Part shown: piece after piece, positions 24,067 through 31,770 of the stretch
How positions within the stretch are numbered: the stretch's first letter is position 1
How the letters are laid out: each line of letters begins with the position of its first letter
Assembly (NCBI GenBank): GCA_934667475.1
Contig: CAKUMB010000007.1
Span: forward strand, 41,620-105,619
Origin: an uncultured Muribaculaceae bacterium
GTDB lineage: Bacteria; Bacteroidota; Bacteroidia; Bacteroidales; Muribaculaceae
DNA length: 64,000 nt
Direction: 5' to 3'
Position numbers and translations under genes: made by a program
Notes under the pieces: model-generated
Told to the model about the DNA's origin: nothing
What the model saw: the letters and a program-made list of their open reading frames with translations, nothing else
The model's database searches: none

Positions 24067-26484
24067 ATGAGATTGTCGATAAAGCAACTATTCGCAGTCG
24101 CCGCAATGGCTGTGGTGGCTCAGTTTGCCGCCTTGGCCCAGGCTCCCGGCGGCTACTACAAGGCAGCAGAGGGCAAAAGCGGCGCCGAGCTGCTTAAAGC
24201 CCTTGAGTCGATTGTGGGCGAGCACACCAATGTGGGCTACAATGGCCTGTGGAGTCTATACAAAAAAAGCGATGTCACGGCCGACGGCTACATTTGGGAC
24301 ATGTATTCCACCGCCAAGTTCACCCCTGGCAAGCAGCAGTGCGGCTCATACAGCGCCGTGGGCGACTGCTACAACCGCGAGCACTCCTTCCCCAAGAGCT
24401 GGTTTAACGATGCCTCACCCATGGTGAGCGACGCCTTCCACATTGTGCCCACCGACGGCAAGGTGAACGGCCAGCGCAGCAACTATCCCTATGGCGAGTG
24501 CGCCAACGGCAACACACTCAGCTCCAGCGGCAGCGTGCGTGCCCTTGGCAAGCTGGGCCGAAGCACCTTCCCGGGCTACAGCGGCACGGTGTTTGAGCCC
24601 GACGACCAGTATAAGGGCGACTTTGCCCGCAACTACTTCTACATGGCTGCCGCCTACAACAGCCGCATCGGCTCGTGGCACAGCGACATGCTGGCCGGCA
24701 ACAGCTATCCCGCATTCTCCTCGTGGGCCATCAACCTGCTGCTCAAGTGGAGCCGCCAAGACCCCGTGAGCCAGAAGGAGATTGACCGCAACAATGCCGT
24801 GTATGCCGCGCAGCACAACCGCAACCCCTTCATCGACCACCCCGAGCTGGTGGAATACATCTGGGGCAACAGCGTGGGCCAGGGCTGGACTCCCGGCGGC
24901 GTGCAGAAGCCGGTGCTTGTCGAACCTGTGAGCGGCACTACGCTCAACCTTGGCCTCACCGCCACCGGCAAGGCTGCCAAGGCACGTCTCACGGTTAAGG
25001 GCGTGCAGCTCACGCAGACGCTCACCGTCACCGTGGCCGGCAGCGGATTTGCCGCAGGCACAGCCACCATAACCGCAGCCCAGGCCAACGCAGGCACCGC
25101 AATCGAGGTGACCTACACCAGCGCCACTCCCGCCGCCAATGCCACGGGCACACTCACTCTGGCCAGCAGCGAGGTCAGCGCCACAGTTGCGCTCAAGGCC
25201 AGCGCCACAAGCGGCATTCCCGCCCTTGAGGCAACGGGTGTCACCACCGGGTCGTTTGTGGCCCGCTGGGTCGATGTCGACGCCGATGGCGCCAGCTACA
25301 CTCTGGCTGTGAACCGCGCCGCCGACGGACAGGCCGTGAGCGGCTATCCGCTGAAGGTGAGTGCCGCATCCCAGCAGCATGCCGTAGATGGCCTTGAGGC
25401 CGGCACCGCCTACACCTATCAGCTATCGGCAGCCGATGGCCGCAAGAGCAATGTGGTGAGTGTCAGCACCATTGCCCCGACTCCCATATTGGCCTTCACG
25501 CAGCCTGAGGGTGGCTTTAACCTGAGCTGCACCACTGGCAGCGAAAGCCCTGTGATTGAGGCTGGCGTCTACACCGAGCATGTGAACGAGCCCGTGATTC
25601 TCACCGTCGACGGCAACTTTGAGCTGAGTCTTAACAAGACCGACTGGAGCAAACGCCTCACCCTTGATGCCGACGGAGAGAACTTCTACCTGCGCATAGC
25701 CGACACCAAGAGAGAGGGCAAATTCACTGGCACGCTTGCGCTTGGCACCGAGCACATCGATGGCGAGGAGGCCGATGTCAATGCCACTGTGGGCGCTCCG
25801 CAATCGTTCATTGAAGACTTTGAGGCCATGGGCACTGGTGGCTACTGGACCGGCCTGAAGGAAGGCTCGGCCTGCCGCTGGAACTTTGAAAACGCCGGCG
25901 TGTGGGGCGACGGCAACGACCATCCCATCGACAGCCGCTGCGTGCGCATGGGCAAGAGCGGCGCCTCGTCGATTGCCATGGCCGACGACAAGACCTCTGG
26001 TGCCGGCACGGTGACCTTCAAGGCCGCAGCTTATGGCTCCGACTCCAATGCCGAGCTGGAACTCAGCTACTCGACCGACGCCGGCGCACACTGGACGCTG
26101 CTCAGCACATTCACCGTGGGCCGCGCCGACGATGGCAACCTCAACAGCTATTCCTGCGCCACTGGCGGCATCACGGGCAACGTGCGCTTCAAGTGGACGC
26201 GTACCGACGGCAAGCGCGTCAACATCGACAACATTGCCATCACCGACTACACCTCGGGCCTGATAGGCGTTGATGCAGGTCGCAACTGGGACGCATGTCC
26301 GGCAGGTGGCGGCATCACGCTCACCCCGGCCACATCAGTTGTCACACAGTTTGCCGTCTACGACATGGCTGCGCGCACCGTGTTCAGCGGCGCGCTGACC
26401 ACCGCCACCAAAGTGGCACTGCCCGCGGGCGTGTATGTGGTTAGTGCCGACGGCCACTCAAAGAAGGTGGTTGTGAAGAAGTAA
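24067..26484 (+). CDS. Secreted endonuclease I-family nuclease with C-terminal sorting-like domain
   Basis: 805 residues. A signal peptide (MRLSIKQLFAVAAMAVVAQF, cleaved after AALAQ) precedes an endonuclease I (EndA/NucM-type) domain at about residues 30-275 with the typical 'NREHSFPKSWF' and 'DAFHIVPTDGKVNGQRSNY' segments, including the catalytic His. Then come immunoglobulin/Fn3-like segments (about 280-560), a jelly-roll-like module (about 570-730) and a tail ending 'LPAGVYVVSADGHSKKVVVKK', which resembles a type IX (Por) sorting signal. It should cut DNA or RNA outside the cell or on its surface, for nutrition or in biofilm. It is far longer than plain EndA (about 230 residues). Confidence 0.88.
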   Translation: MRLSIKQLFAVAAMAVVAQFAALAQAPGGYYKAAEGKSGAELLKALESIVGEHTNVGYNGLWSLYKKSDVTADGYIWDMYSTAKFTPGKQQCGSYSAVGDCYNREHSFPKSWFNDASPMVSDAFHIVPTDGKVNGQRSNYPYGECANGNTLSSSGSVRALGKLGRSTFPGYSGTVFEPDDQYKGDFARNYFYMAAAYNSRIGSWHSDMLAGNSYPAFSSWAINLLLKWSRQDPVSQKEIDRNNAVYAAQHNRNPFIDHPELVEYIWGNSVGQGWTPGGVQKPVLVEPVSGTTLNLGLTATGKAAKARLTVKGVQLTQTLTVTVAGSGFAAGTATITAAQANAGTAIEVTYTSATPAANATGTLTLASSEVSATVALKASATSGIPALEATGVTTGSFVARWVDVDADGASYTLAVNRAADGQAVSGYPLKVSAASQQHAVDGLEAGTAYTYQLSAADGRKSNVVSVSTIAPTPILAFTQPEGGFNLSCTTGSESPVIEAGVYTEHVNEPVILTVDGNFELSLNKTDWSKRLTLDADGENFYLRIADTKREGKFTGTLALGTEHIDGEEADVNATVGAPQSFIEDFEAMGTGGYWTGLKEGSACRWNFENAGVWGDGNDHPIDSRCVRMGKSGASSIAMADDKTSGAGTVTFKAAAYGSDSNAELELSYSTDAGAHWTLLSTFTVGRADDGNLNSYSCATGGITGNVRFKWTRTDGKRVNIDNIAITDYTSGLIGVDAGRNWDACPAGGGITLTPATSVVTQFAVYDMAARTVFSGALTTATKVALPAGVYVVSADGHSKKVVVKK

Positions 26485-26514
26485 CCGCCCTCAGCAGGCG
26501 AAAACATACGACAC

Positions 26515-26603
26515 ATAGAGAGCCGCAGTCGCCCCCGTCGGGCAGCTGCGGCTCTCTCTATGTATATATGTCAATAATGCTCTTGTCGCGCTATTTGCAA
26601 ATC
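26515..26603. repeat. PUL-flanking direct repeat, left copy (DR-L)
   Basis: This 89-bp segment matches 47811-47892 base for base except for a TATATA insertion after the hairpin and one extra T. It holds the bidirectional terminator hairpin and the last codons (ICK, stop) of the minus-strand AGE gene. The sequence beyond each end differs between the two copies. Confidence 0.93.
26517..26557. terminator. Bidirectional terminator between nuclease and AGE genes
   Basis: AGAGAGCCGCAG (26517-26528) pairs perfectly with CTGCGGCTCTCT (26546-26557), and inner GCCC/GGGC bases extend it. It lies between convergent genes. An identical hairpin is at 47813-47853. Confidence 0.8.
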
Positions 26604-27790
26604 ACCGGTGAGTTGTTGTGCGCAATCTTCTCCAATGTTTGCCAACATTGATATAAGCCTCTTGGCACATGGAAGCATCCCTTCCATTTTCCGCCCTTGA
26701 GCGGCAATAGCACCTCACCTCTGCGGTTCAGATATCCAAACCATTCAGGAGCGTCCGTGTCCTTGAAATGCGCCCATGTGTAGTCATGCACTTTTTCAAA
26801 CCATTGCCAGCATTCTTTGCGGCCGGTGAGCTGATAACCTTTTAGCAGGGAAATCAACGTCTCCATATGCACCCACCACAGTTTTTGGTCCCATTCAAGC
26901 TCTTGAGGCGGACAGCCTTTGCGGTCCATAAAATAGAATATGCCACCGTATTCCTTGTCCCAGCCATAGTTAATCATATTCAATGTTATGTCTACAGCCT
27001 TGTCGATGATGTCTTTTCTGCCAAGACGCACTCCGAGATCCATGCAGAACCACATTGCTTCAATGGCGTGTCCGGGATTCATGTGGCGTCCCTCAAACGA
27101 ATCACACAGCTTATTGTCGGCCGTCACATTCTCCACCACCAAGCCAAGTTCCGGGCGATAGAACACATCAAGCACCTCATGCAGACAAGTGTCGATAGTC
27201 TGATTCAGATATTCCGGATCTATCATATGCTCTATTTCCAAAGCCACGTTGCAAAGAATCATCGGCAAAGCGAAATTCTTCATGTCGCGTGTGCCTGGAT
27301 GCAGTTTGTTCCACTTGCCCTTCGGATTTTCTTTTTTCGACAATATGATGTCGAATGTGTTGCGTGCTATGTCTTCATATTCCTTGTTGCCTGTGGCGAG
27401 AGCCAACTGCCCGAAAGCAATTGTGGCAAACGTGTAGGAGAATATGTTGTAGGGCTCAACCAATGGATTTCCGGCCCGGTCAAGCGAGAAATACCAGTTG
27501 AATTTGCCATCGTGACCGTGCCTTTTCAAAAATTCACCGCCCATCACTGCGCATTCAAGCCACTCATCGCGCTTCTCAAGCTTGTTGTAGAGCATTGAAA
27601 GCAGCCAAACCTCACGTCCCTGCAGCCACACAAACTTATCTGTGTCATATACATTTCCATAGCGGTCGAGGCATGAGAAATAACCACCACACTCTTTGTC
27701 CTGCGACTTGTCGAGCCAAAATGGCAACACATTGTCAAGTAGCTCTGACTTATATATATTCGCAAGTTCCTCTATTTTTTTATCCATCAC
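26591..27790 (-). CDS. N-acylglucosamine 2-epimerase-family (AGE/renin-binding) protein
   Basis: 399 residues, typical for the (alpha/alpha)6-barrel AGE family. Conserved pieces include 'WLQGREVWLLSMLYNKL', 'NPGHAIEAMWF' with a catalytic-type His near residue 245, 'QKLWWVHMETL' and 'GGKWKGCFHVPRGLYQ' with a second His near 380. Family members interconvert GlcNAc and ManNAc, or epimerise glucose/mannose or cellobiose-type sugars. It should act in the cytoplasm on sugar imported by the adjacent MFS porter. The last three codons lie inside the direct repeat shared with the end of the GLUG adhesin gene, so the C-terminus appears to be borrowed. Confidence 0.93.
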   Translation of the reverse strand: MMDKKIEELANIYKSELLDNVLPFWLDKSQDKECGGYFSCLDRYGNVYDTDKFVWLQGREVWLLSMLYNKLEKRDEWLECAVMGGEFLKRHGHDGKFNWYFSLDRAGNPLVEPYNIFSYTFATIAFGQLALATGNKEYEDIARNTFDIILSKKENPKGKWNKLHPGTRDMKNFALPMILCNVALEIEHMIDPEYLNQTIDTCLHEVLDVFYRPELGLVVENVTADNKLCDSFEGRHMNPGHAIEAMWFCMDLGVRLGRKDIIDKAVDITLNMINYGWDKEYGGIFYFMDRKGCPPQELEWDQKLWWVHMETLISLLKGYQLTGRKECWQWFEKVHDYTWAHFKDTDAPEWFGYLNRRGEVLLPLKGGKWKGCFHVPRGLYQCWQTLEKIAHNNSPVICK

Positions 27791-27798
27791 TATATGAT

Positions 27799-29211
27799 TT
27801 AATATTTGTTTTCTTTCTCTGTAATTCTCTCAATTTCTTCAAGGCTCAGTCCTTTGGTCTCAGGAACGCACTTGTGTACAATGACGATATACGGGACACA
27901 CATCACTGCAAACAGCAGGAAGGTGCCTACCGGGGTAAGCTGCAAAAGCATCCACGGCGTGAGTTGCCCAATCAGGTATGTGCCTATCCACAGCGAGAAT
28001 CCGGCAATCGACATAGCCAGTCCTCTAACTTTTGTCGGATACATTTCCGACAGAAGCACCCATACAACGACGCATATCGAAATCGCACAACAGAATATGT
28101 AGGTAAGGAAAAACGCAAGCAGCAACAATGGCGACAGACCCAGCGACGCGCCAAACGCAAAGTAGGCCGATATGAGAACGAGCGATGCTATCATCCCACC
28201 TACGCCGTAGTATACAAGCTTTTTACGTCCCACTTTATCTATTATGAGCAATGCAAGAACCGTTGTGAGCATGTTGACGGAGCCTACGAGCACTTGGTAA
28301 AACAATGAGTCGCCTCCCGAGAGGCCGCTGTCGGTGAATATCGACGGGCCATAGTAGAGCACCGCATTGACGCCCATAAACTGGCCAAGTATCGCTATCG
28401 CCACCCCTACGGCAACCATCTTTCTGACACCGGGACGCAAAAGCTCGCGCCACTCCACATGTGCTTCATTTCCAATAGCCGAGCGTATGTTTGAAAGTTC
28501 CCGCGTAGCATCCTCATTGTTAAGGTATATTTTCCCGAAAATTGTGGCAGCTTCGGCCTCACACCTTTTAAGCACAAGCCATCTTGGCGATTCCGGAATA
28601 AAGAATATTATGACAAGGAACAAAGCTGCGGGCAATGTCTCCATCCCAAGCATGCCGCGCCACGACTCGGTGCCAAAAATGGTTGCAACGAGGCCGTTTC
28701 CCGACAGTGCTGCCGTGTGTTCAAACCCAAGCAGCGCGTAATTAGCGATGTAGGCCCCAAGGAAACCTACTGTTACGGCCAACTGATACATGGAAACCAA
28801 TCGCCCTCTGTACTCTGGTACCGAGACCTCTGATATGTAAAGCGGGGAGATTATCGACACAATTCCAATGCCTATGCCTCCGGCAATTCTGTATGCCACC
28901 AACTCACTGAACGACGCCGACACAGCGCAGCCAACCGCCGACACCGTGAACAGCACAGCCGACAAGACCATAGCCTTCTTGCGTCCCAGATAGTCGCCTA
29001 TCATTCCTGCCACGGCCACACCGAAAATGCTTCCAATCAATGCACAGCCAACATACCATCCCTTTTGCAATGCGTCGAGAGAAAACTGATGCCCGACAAC
29101 ATCTATGGTTCCGGAAATCACAGCCGTGTCGTAGCCAAACAGGAAGCCTCCAACAGCCGCCACAACGGCTAGAAATGAGACGTAGCCCATGTTTGATTTT
29201 CCAACAATCAT
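27799..29211 (-). CDS. MFS sugar porter (sugar:proton symporter)
   Basis: 470 residues with twelve membrane segments. Sugar-porter signatures are clear: 'GYDTAVISGT' in the first span, 'GRKKAMVLSA' in loop 2-3, 'PESPRWLV' before the central loop and 'PETKGLSLEEIE' at the C-terminus. It resembles XylE/AraE/GalP-type proton symporters. It should carry a mono- or disaccharide from periplasm to cytoplasm, where the AGE epimerase 8 nt downstream acts. It belongs to the minus-strand operon of three genes that is divergent from the ROK regulator. Confidence 0.93.
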   Translation of the reverse strand: MIVGKSNMGYVSFLAVVAAVGGFLFGYDTAVISGTIDVVGHQFSLDALQKGWYVGCALIGSIFGVAVAGMIGDYLGRKKAMVLSAVLFTVSAVGCAVSASFSELVAYRIAGGIGIGIVSIISPLYISEVSVPEYRGRLVSMYQLAVTVGFLGAYIANYALLGFEHTAALSGNGLVATIFGTESWRGMLGMETLPAALFLVIIFFIPESPRWLVLKRCEAEAATIFGKIYLNNEDATRELSNIRSAIGNEAHVEWRELLRPGVRKMVAVGVAIAILGQFMGVNAVLYYGPSIFTDSGLSGGDSLFYQVLVGSVNMLTTVLALLIIDKVGRKKLVYYGVGGMIASLVLISAYFAFGASLGLSPLLLLAFFLTYIFCCAISICVVVWVLLSEMYPTKVRGLAMSIAGFSLWIGTYLIGQLTPWMLLQLTPVGTFLLFAVMCVPYIVIVHKCVPETKGLSLEEIERITEKENKY

Positions 29212-29228
29212 AATTATTGTTTTTAGAA

Positions 29229-30302
29229 TTAATATTTGTCGCCTATACCGAAATATTCACAATACCGTTCAAAAAGATGGCCGGCCTGCAGATATGCAGA
29301 TTGCGGGCTCATGAAATGCGAGAATTCAAAAGTTATAGCCTTGTCAAATCCCGCCCGCTTAGCAGCCTCAAGCTTCATGCGCAGCTTCTCGAATTTTATA
29401 GGGAGAAATTTTATTGGCATGTCCCTGTCGAAAGTCTCTGCATTGGTCCAGCATTTTATGCCATACCGGTCGGCAAGTTTCTTGTTGACCTCGAAGAAGG
29501 CGTCGAGCTCGTCGTAATCGATATGCCCGTCCTGAAACGCACATGCGTCAATCACGTCATGAATGCCAGCAAAAATCTCATCCCACTCCCGCTCATGCTC
29601 TTTCACCGAAACGCCGGCTTCCTTTGTCAGGCTCGACGAAGCGGCCATCACAGCCTTTTTGCCGTCGATCCACGGAGAGATGAACGTAGGCAAGCCTCCC
29701 GACACATCTTTGCACTGCTTGCCAAGCGTGTGGAATGCAGTCACAGCTCCCTTGGTCTTTCTTGAGATCTCAGTGCTGACATACCAGCCTCCAAAACTTT
29801 TATGCTTAGAACCATAGTTTTTCCACACCTCGTCTACGACAAAGCGGTTGTGCTCCATTTCCATTGTCATGTCGCCGGTGTCCCAATATACGCCAGAGTC
29901 ATACAGACCGAAATAGAACTTCATTCCATAGCGGTCTGACAGGCGCAGAAACATGTCGAGCAAATCGACCGATGGCCTGTAGCACCCTTTACCTATAAGA
30001 TACGCTGACGGATATGTTATGAATTTGCGGTAACCGCTGCGTATCATCACCACCGTGTCTATGCCGATTGACTTCATATAGCGGAAATCAGCGTCCCACT
30101 CTTTCTCTCCCCAATTCTGATGGGGAATGTCGTGAGAAATCTCATCCAAGAATGTTCCCGTGATTCTCAACGCGTTGCCACTGCCGGCAAGCGGTTCCAG
30201 TCCGCCCGGCTGCCGGCTGCCGCCAGCCATAATCTGCGGTGGTACCAGTCCTGCAAGTCCCAATGCGGTCAAGTTTTTGATGAAGGTTCTTCTGTTAAAC
30301 AT
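29229..30302 (-). CDS. DUF4434-type secreted protein (probable glycoside hydrolase-like barrel)
   Basis: 357 residues. The N-terminus 'MFNRRTFIKNLTALGLAGL' looks like a twin-arginine export signal with RRTF. The body ('DFRYMKSIGIDTVVMIRSGY', 'MFLRLSDRYGMKFYFGLYDS', 'GWYVSTEISRK') matches DUF4434 proteins, TIM-barrel proteins often found with glycan-degrading genes in Bacteroidales. 'EFSHFMSP' near the end could carry an acidic catalytic residue. It is the first gene of the minus operon, with a near-perfect promoter (30332-30362), and a periplasmic enzyme feeding the MFS porter is likely. The substrate is unknown. Confidence 0.75.
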   Translation of the reverse strand: MFNRRTFIKNLTALGLAGLVPPQIMAGGSRQPGGLEPLAGSGNALRITGTFLDEISHDIPHQNWGEKEWDADFRYMKSIGIDTVVMIRSGYRKFITYPSAYLIGKGCYRPSVDLLDMFLRLSDRYGMKFYFGLYDSGVYWDTGDMTMEMEHNRFVVDEVWKNYGSKHKSFGGWYVSTEISRKTKGAVTAFHTLGKQCKDVSGGLPTFISPWIDGKKAVMAASSSLTKEAGVSVKEHEREWDEIFAGIHDVIDACAFQDGHIDYDELDAFFEVNKKLADRYGIKCWTNAETFDRDMPIKFLPIKFEKLRMKLEAAKRAGFDKAITFEFSHFMSPQSAYLQAGHLFERYCEYFGIGDKY

Positions 30303-30331
30303 TCCTTTAAATTTATTTGTTTCAGGTTTCG

Positions 30332-30362
30332 CAAAGGTAAATATTTTTATTATATCAGCAAA
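30332..30362 (-). promoter_or_regulatory. Promoter of the DUF4434-MFS-AGE operon
   Basis: On the minus strand TTTG (30359-30362), 19 bases, then TACCTTTG (30332-30339), an exact consensus Bacteroides promoter. It lies about 30 nt before the ATG at 30302. Confidence 0.8.
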
Positions 30363-30393
30363 GTGTTACGAAAATATTTTATTAAATGCGATA

Positions 30394-30407
30394 TTTTTAA
30401 TTAAAAA
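30394..30407. promoter_or_regulatory. Possible operator palindrome between divergent promoters
   Basis: TTTTTAATTAAAAA is a perfect 14-bp palindrome located between the two divergent promoters and next to the -33 box of the ROK gene. ROK repressors such as NagC and Mlc bind AT-rich palindromes, so this is a reasonable binding site, though such palindromes also arise by chance in AT-rich DNA. Confidence 0.3.
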
Positions 30408-30408
30408 A

Positions 30409-30439
30409 TTGTTTATACGGATTTTTCTGATTTACTTTG
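30409..30439 (+). promoter_or_regulatory. Candidate promoter of the ROK regulator gene
   Basis: TTGT (30409-30412), 19 bases, then TTACTTTG (30432-30439). The -7 box differs from TAnnTTTG at one base. It lies about 40 nt before the ATG at 30481. Confidence 0.5.
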
Positions 30440-30480
30440 CCACAAGAAATAAAATTTGCAATTAGCTTTTTAATAAAGAA

Positions 30481-31686
30481 ATGATTTCCACCCTAATAAA
30501 AGAAATAGGTAAAGGCACAAAAAGTGCAGCGCTTAAGAAGCGTGTGATTTCCTTTTTTATGAAAAATGGATTTTACACGCTCCCCGACTTGGCGAAATCC
30601 CTTGGGCTCAGCATCCCCACAATAACAAAACTTGTGGAGGAGTTCACCTGCATGGGAATCATAAAAGAGCGGGGCAAGCTGGAGACCAACGGCGGGCGCC
30701 ATCCTGTGCTATACGGGCTCAATCCCGACTCCTGCTATTTCGTCGGGGTGGACATGAACAAAGACTCGGTGAGCATAGGCATCATTGACTTTTGCGGTGA
30801 CATGGTGGAAAAGCAAATTGGCATTGCCTATAATTTTGAGAACACTCCGGAAGGACTCGACCGCCTTTGCGACATTATAAGGACATTCATTTCGACTCTG
30901 AGCATCGACAAAGAAAACATTATTAAGATAAACCTAAACATTTCCGGGCGTGTCAACCCCCAATCGGGCCACAGCTACAGCCGGTTTAATTTCGAGGAGC
31001 AATCGCTTGCCGATGTCCTGACCAGGAAAATCGGAATTTCGGCCTGCATCGAGAACGACACAAGAGCCATGACCCTGGGCGAGTACACATTTGGCAACTG
31101 CTCGAATGAAAGAAATGTGATATTCGTAAACGTGGGGTGGGGGCTTGGCATCGGAATGATTCTTGACGGCAAAATCTACAGAGGCAAATCGGGATTTGCC
31201 GGAGAATTTGGGCATATGGTGACTTTTAATAATGAGGTGATGTGCCACTGCGGCAAAAAAGGATGTCTTGAAACGGAAGCATCTGGCAGCGCGCTGCACC
31301 GCAAGCTAATCGCCAGGCTCAAAGCCGGTGAAAATTCAATTCTCGCAAAGAAATTCAGGACAGAGGGCAACGTGTCGCTCGAGAAAATTATAAATGCCGT
31401 CAACCACGAAGACCTCCTGTGCATAGAACTGGTTGAGGAGGTAGGGCAAGTGCTCGGCAGATGGATTGCCGGCCTGATCAACATTTTCAATCCTGAAAAG
31501 GTGGTGATTGGCGGCAGTTTGTCGATGACTGGAGACTACATTCTGCAGCCGATAAAGACCCACGTCAGGCGATATTCGCTAAATCTTGTCAACGAAGACA
31601 CCAAAATCGAGCTTTCGCAGCTTGGCGACCAGGTGGGGTTGATAGGAGCATGCGCAAATGCTCGCATACGAGCGTTTGACAGTTGA
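30481..31686 (+). CDS. ROK-family transcriptional regulator
   Basis: 401 residues. A winged helix-turn-helix at about residues 15-70 ('PDLAKSLGLSIPTITKLVEE') is joined to a ROK sugar-binding domain. That domain shows the phosphate-binding 'YFVGVDMNKDSVSIGIIDF', the 'FVNVGWGLGIGMI' strand, and the zinc/sugar-binding 'CHCGKKGCLE' near residue 255. NagC/Mlc/XylR-type members sense a sugar or sugar phosphate and regulate nearby transport genes. Its place between the divergent transport operon and the SusCD operon makes it the likely regulator of the locus; no hybrid two-component system or ECF sigma/anti-sigma pair is present. Confidence 0.93.
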   Translation: MISTLIKEIGKGTKSAALKKRVISFFMKNGFYTLPDLAKSLGLSIPTITKLVEEFTCMGIIKERGKLETNGGRHPVLYGLNPDSCYFVGVDMNKDSVSIGIIDFCGDMVEKQIGIAYNFENTPEGLDRLCDIIRTFISTLSIDKENIIKINLNISGRVNPQSGHSYSRFNFEEQSLADVLTRKIGISACIENDTRAMTLGEYTFGNCSNERNVIFVNVGWGLGIGMILDGKIYRGKSGFAGEFGHMVTFNNEVMCHCGKKGCLETEASGSALHRKLIARLKAGENSILAKKFRTEGNVSLEKIINAVNHEDLLCIELVEEVGQVLGRWIAGLINIFNPEKVVIGGSLSMTGDYILQPIKTHVRRYSLNLVNEDTKIELSQLGDQVGLIGACANARIRAFDS

Positions 31687-31770
31687 GGCGGCACCTCAGC
31701 CCCCCCCAACGGCTATACCAATGACTTTTCTAACAAATATATCATTAAAACTAAACTACAAACCCAAAAA

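Noticed and set aside
22949..24106. 385-codon minus-strand frame opposite rlmN
   Set aside because: Pure antisense of rlmN, which has unambiguous radical SAM motifs.
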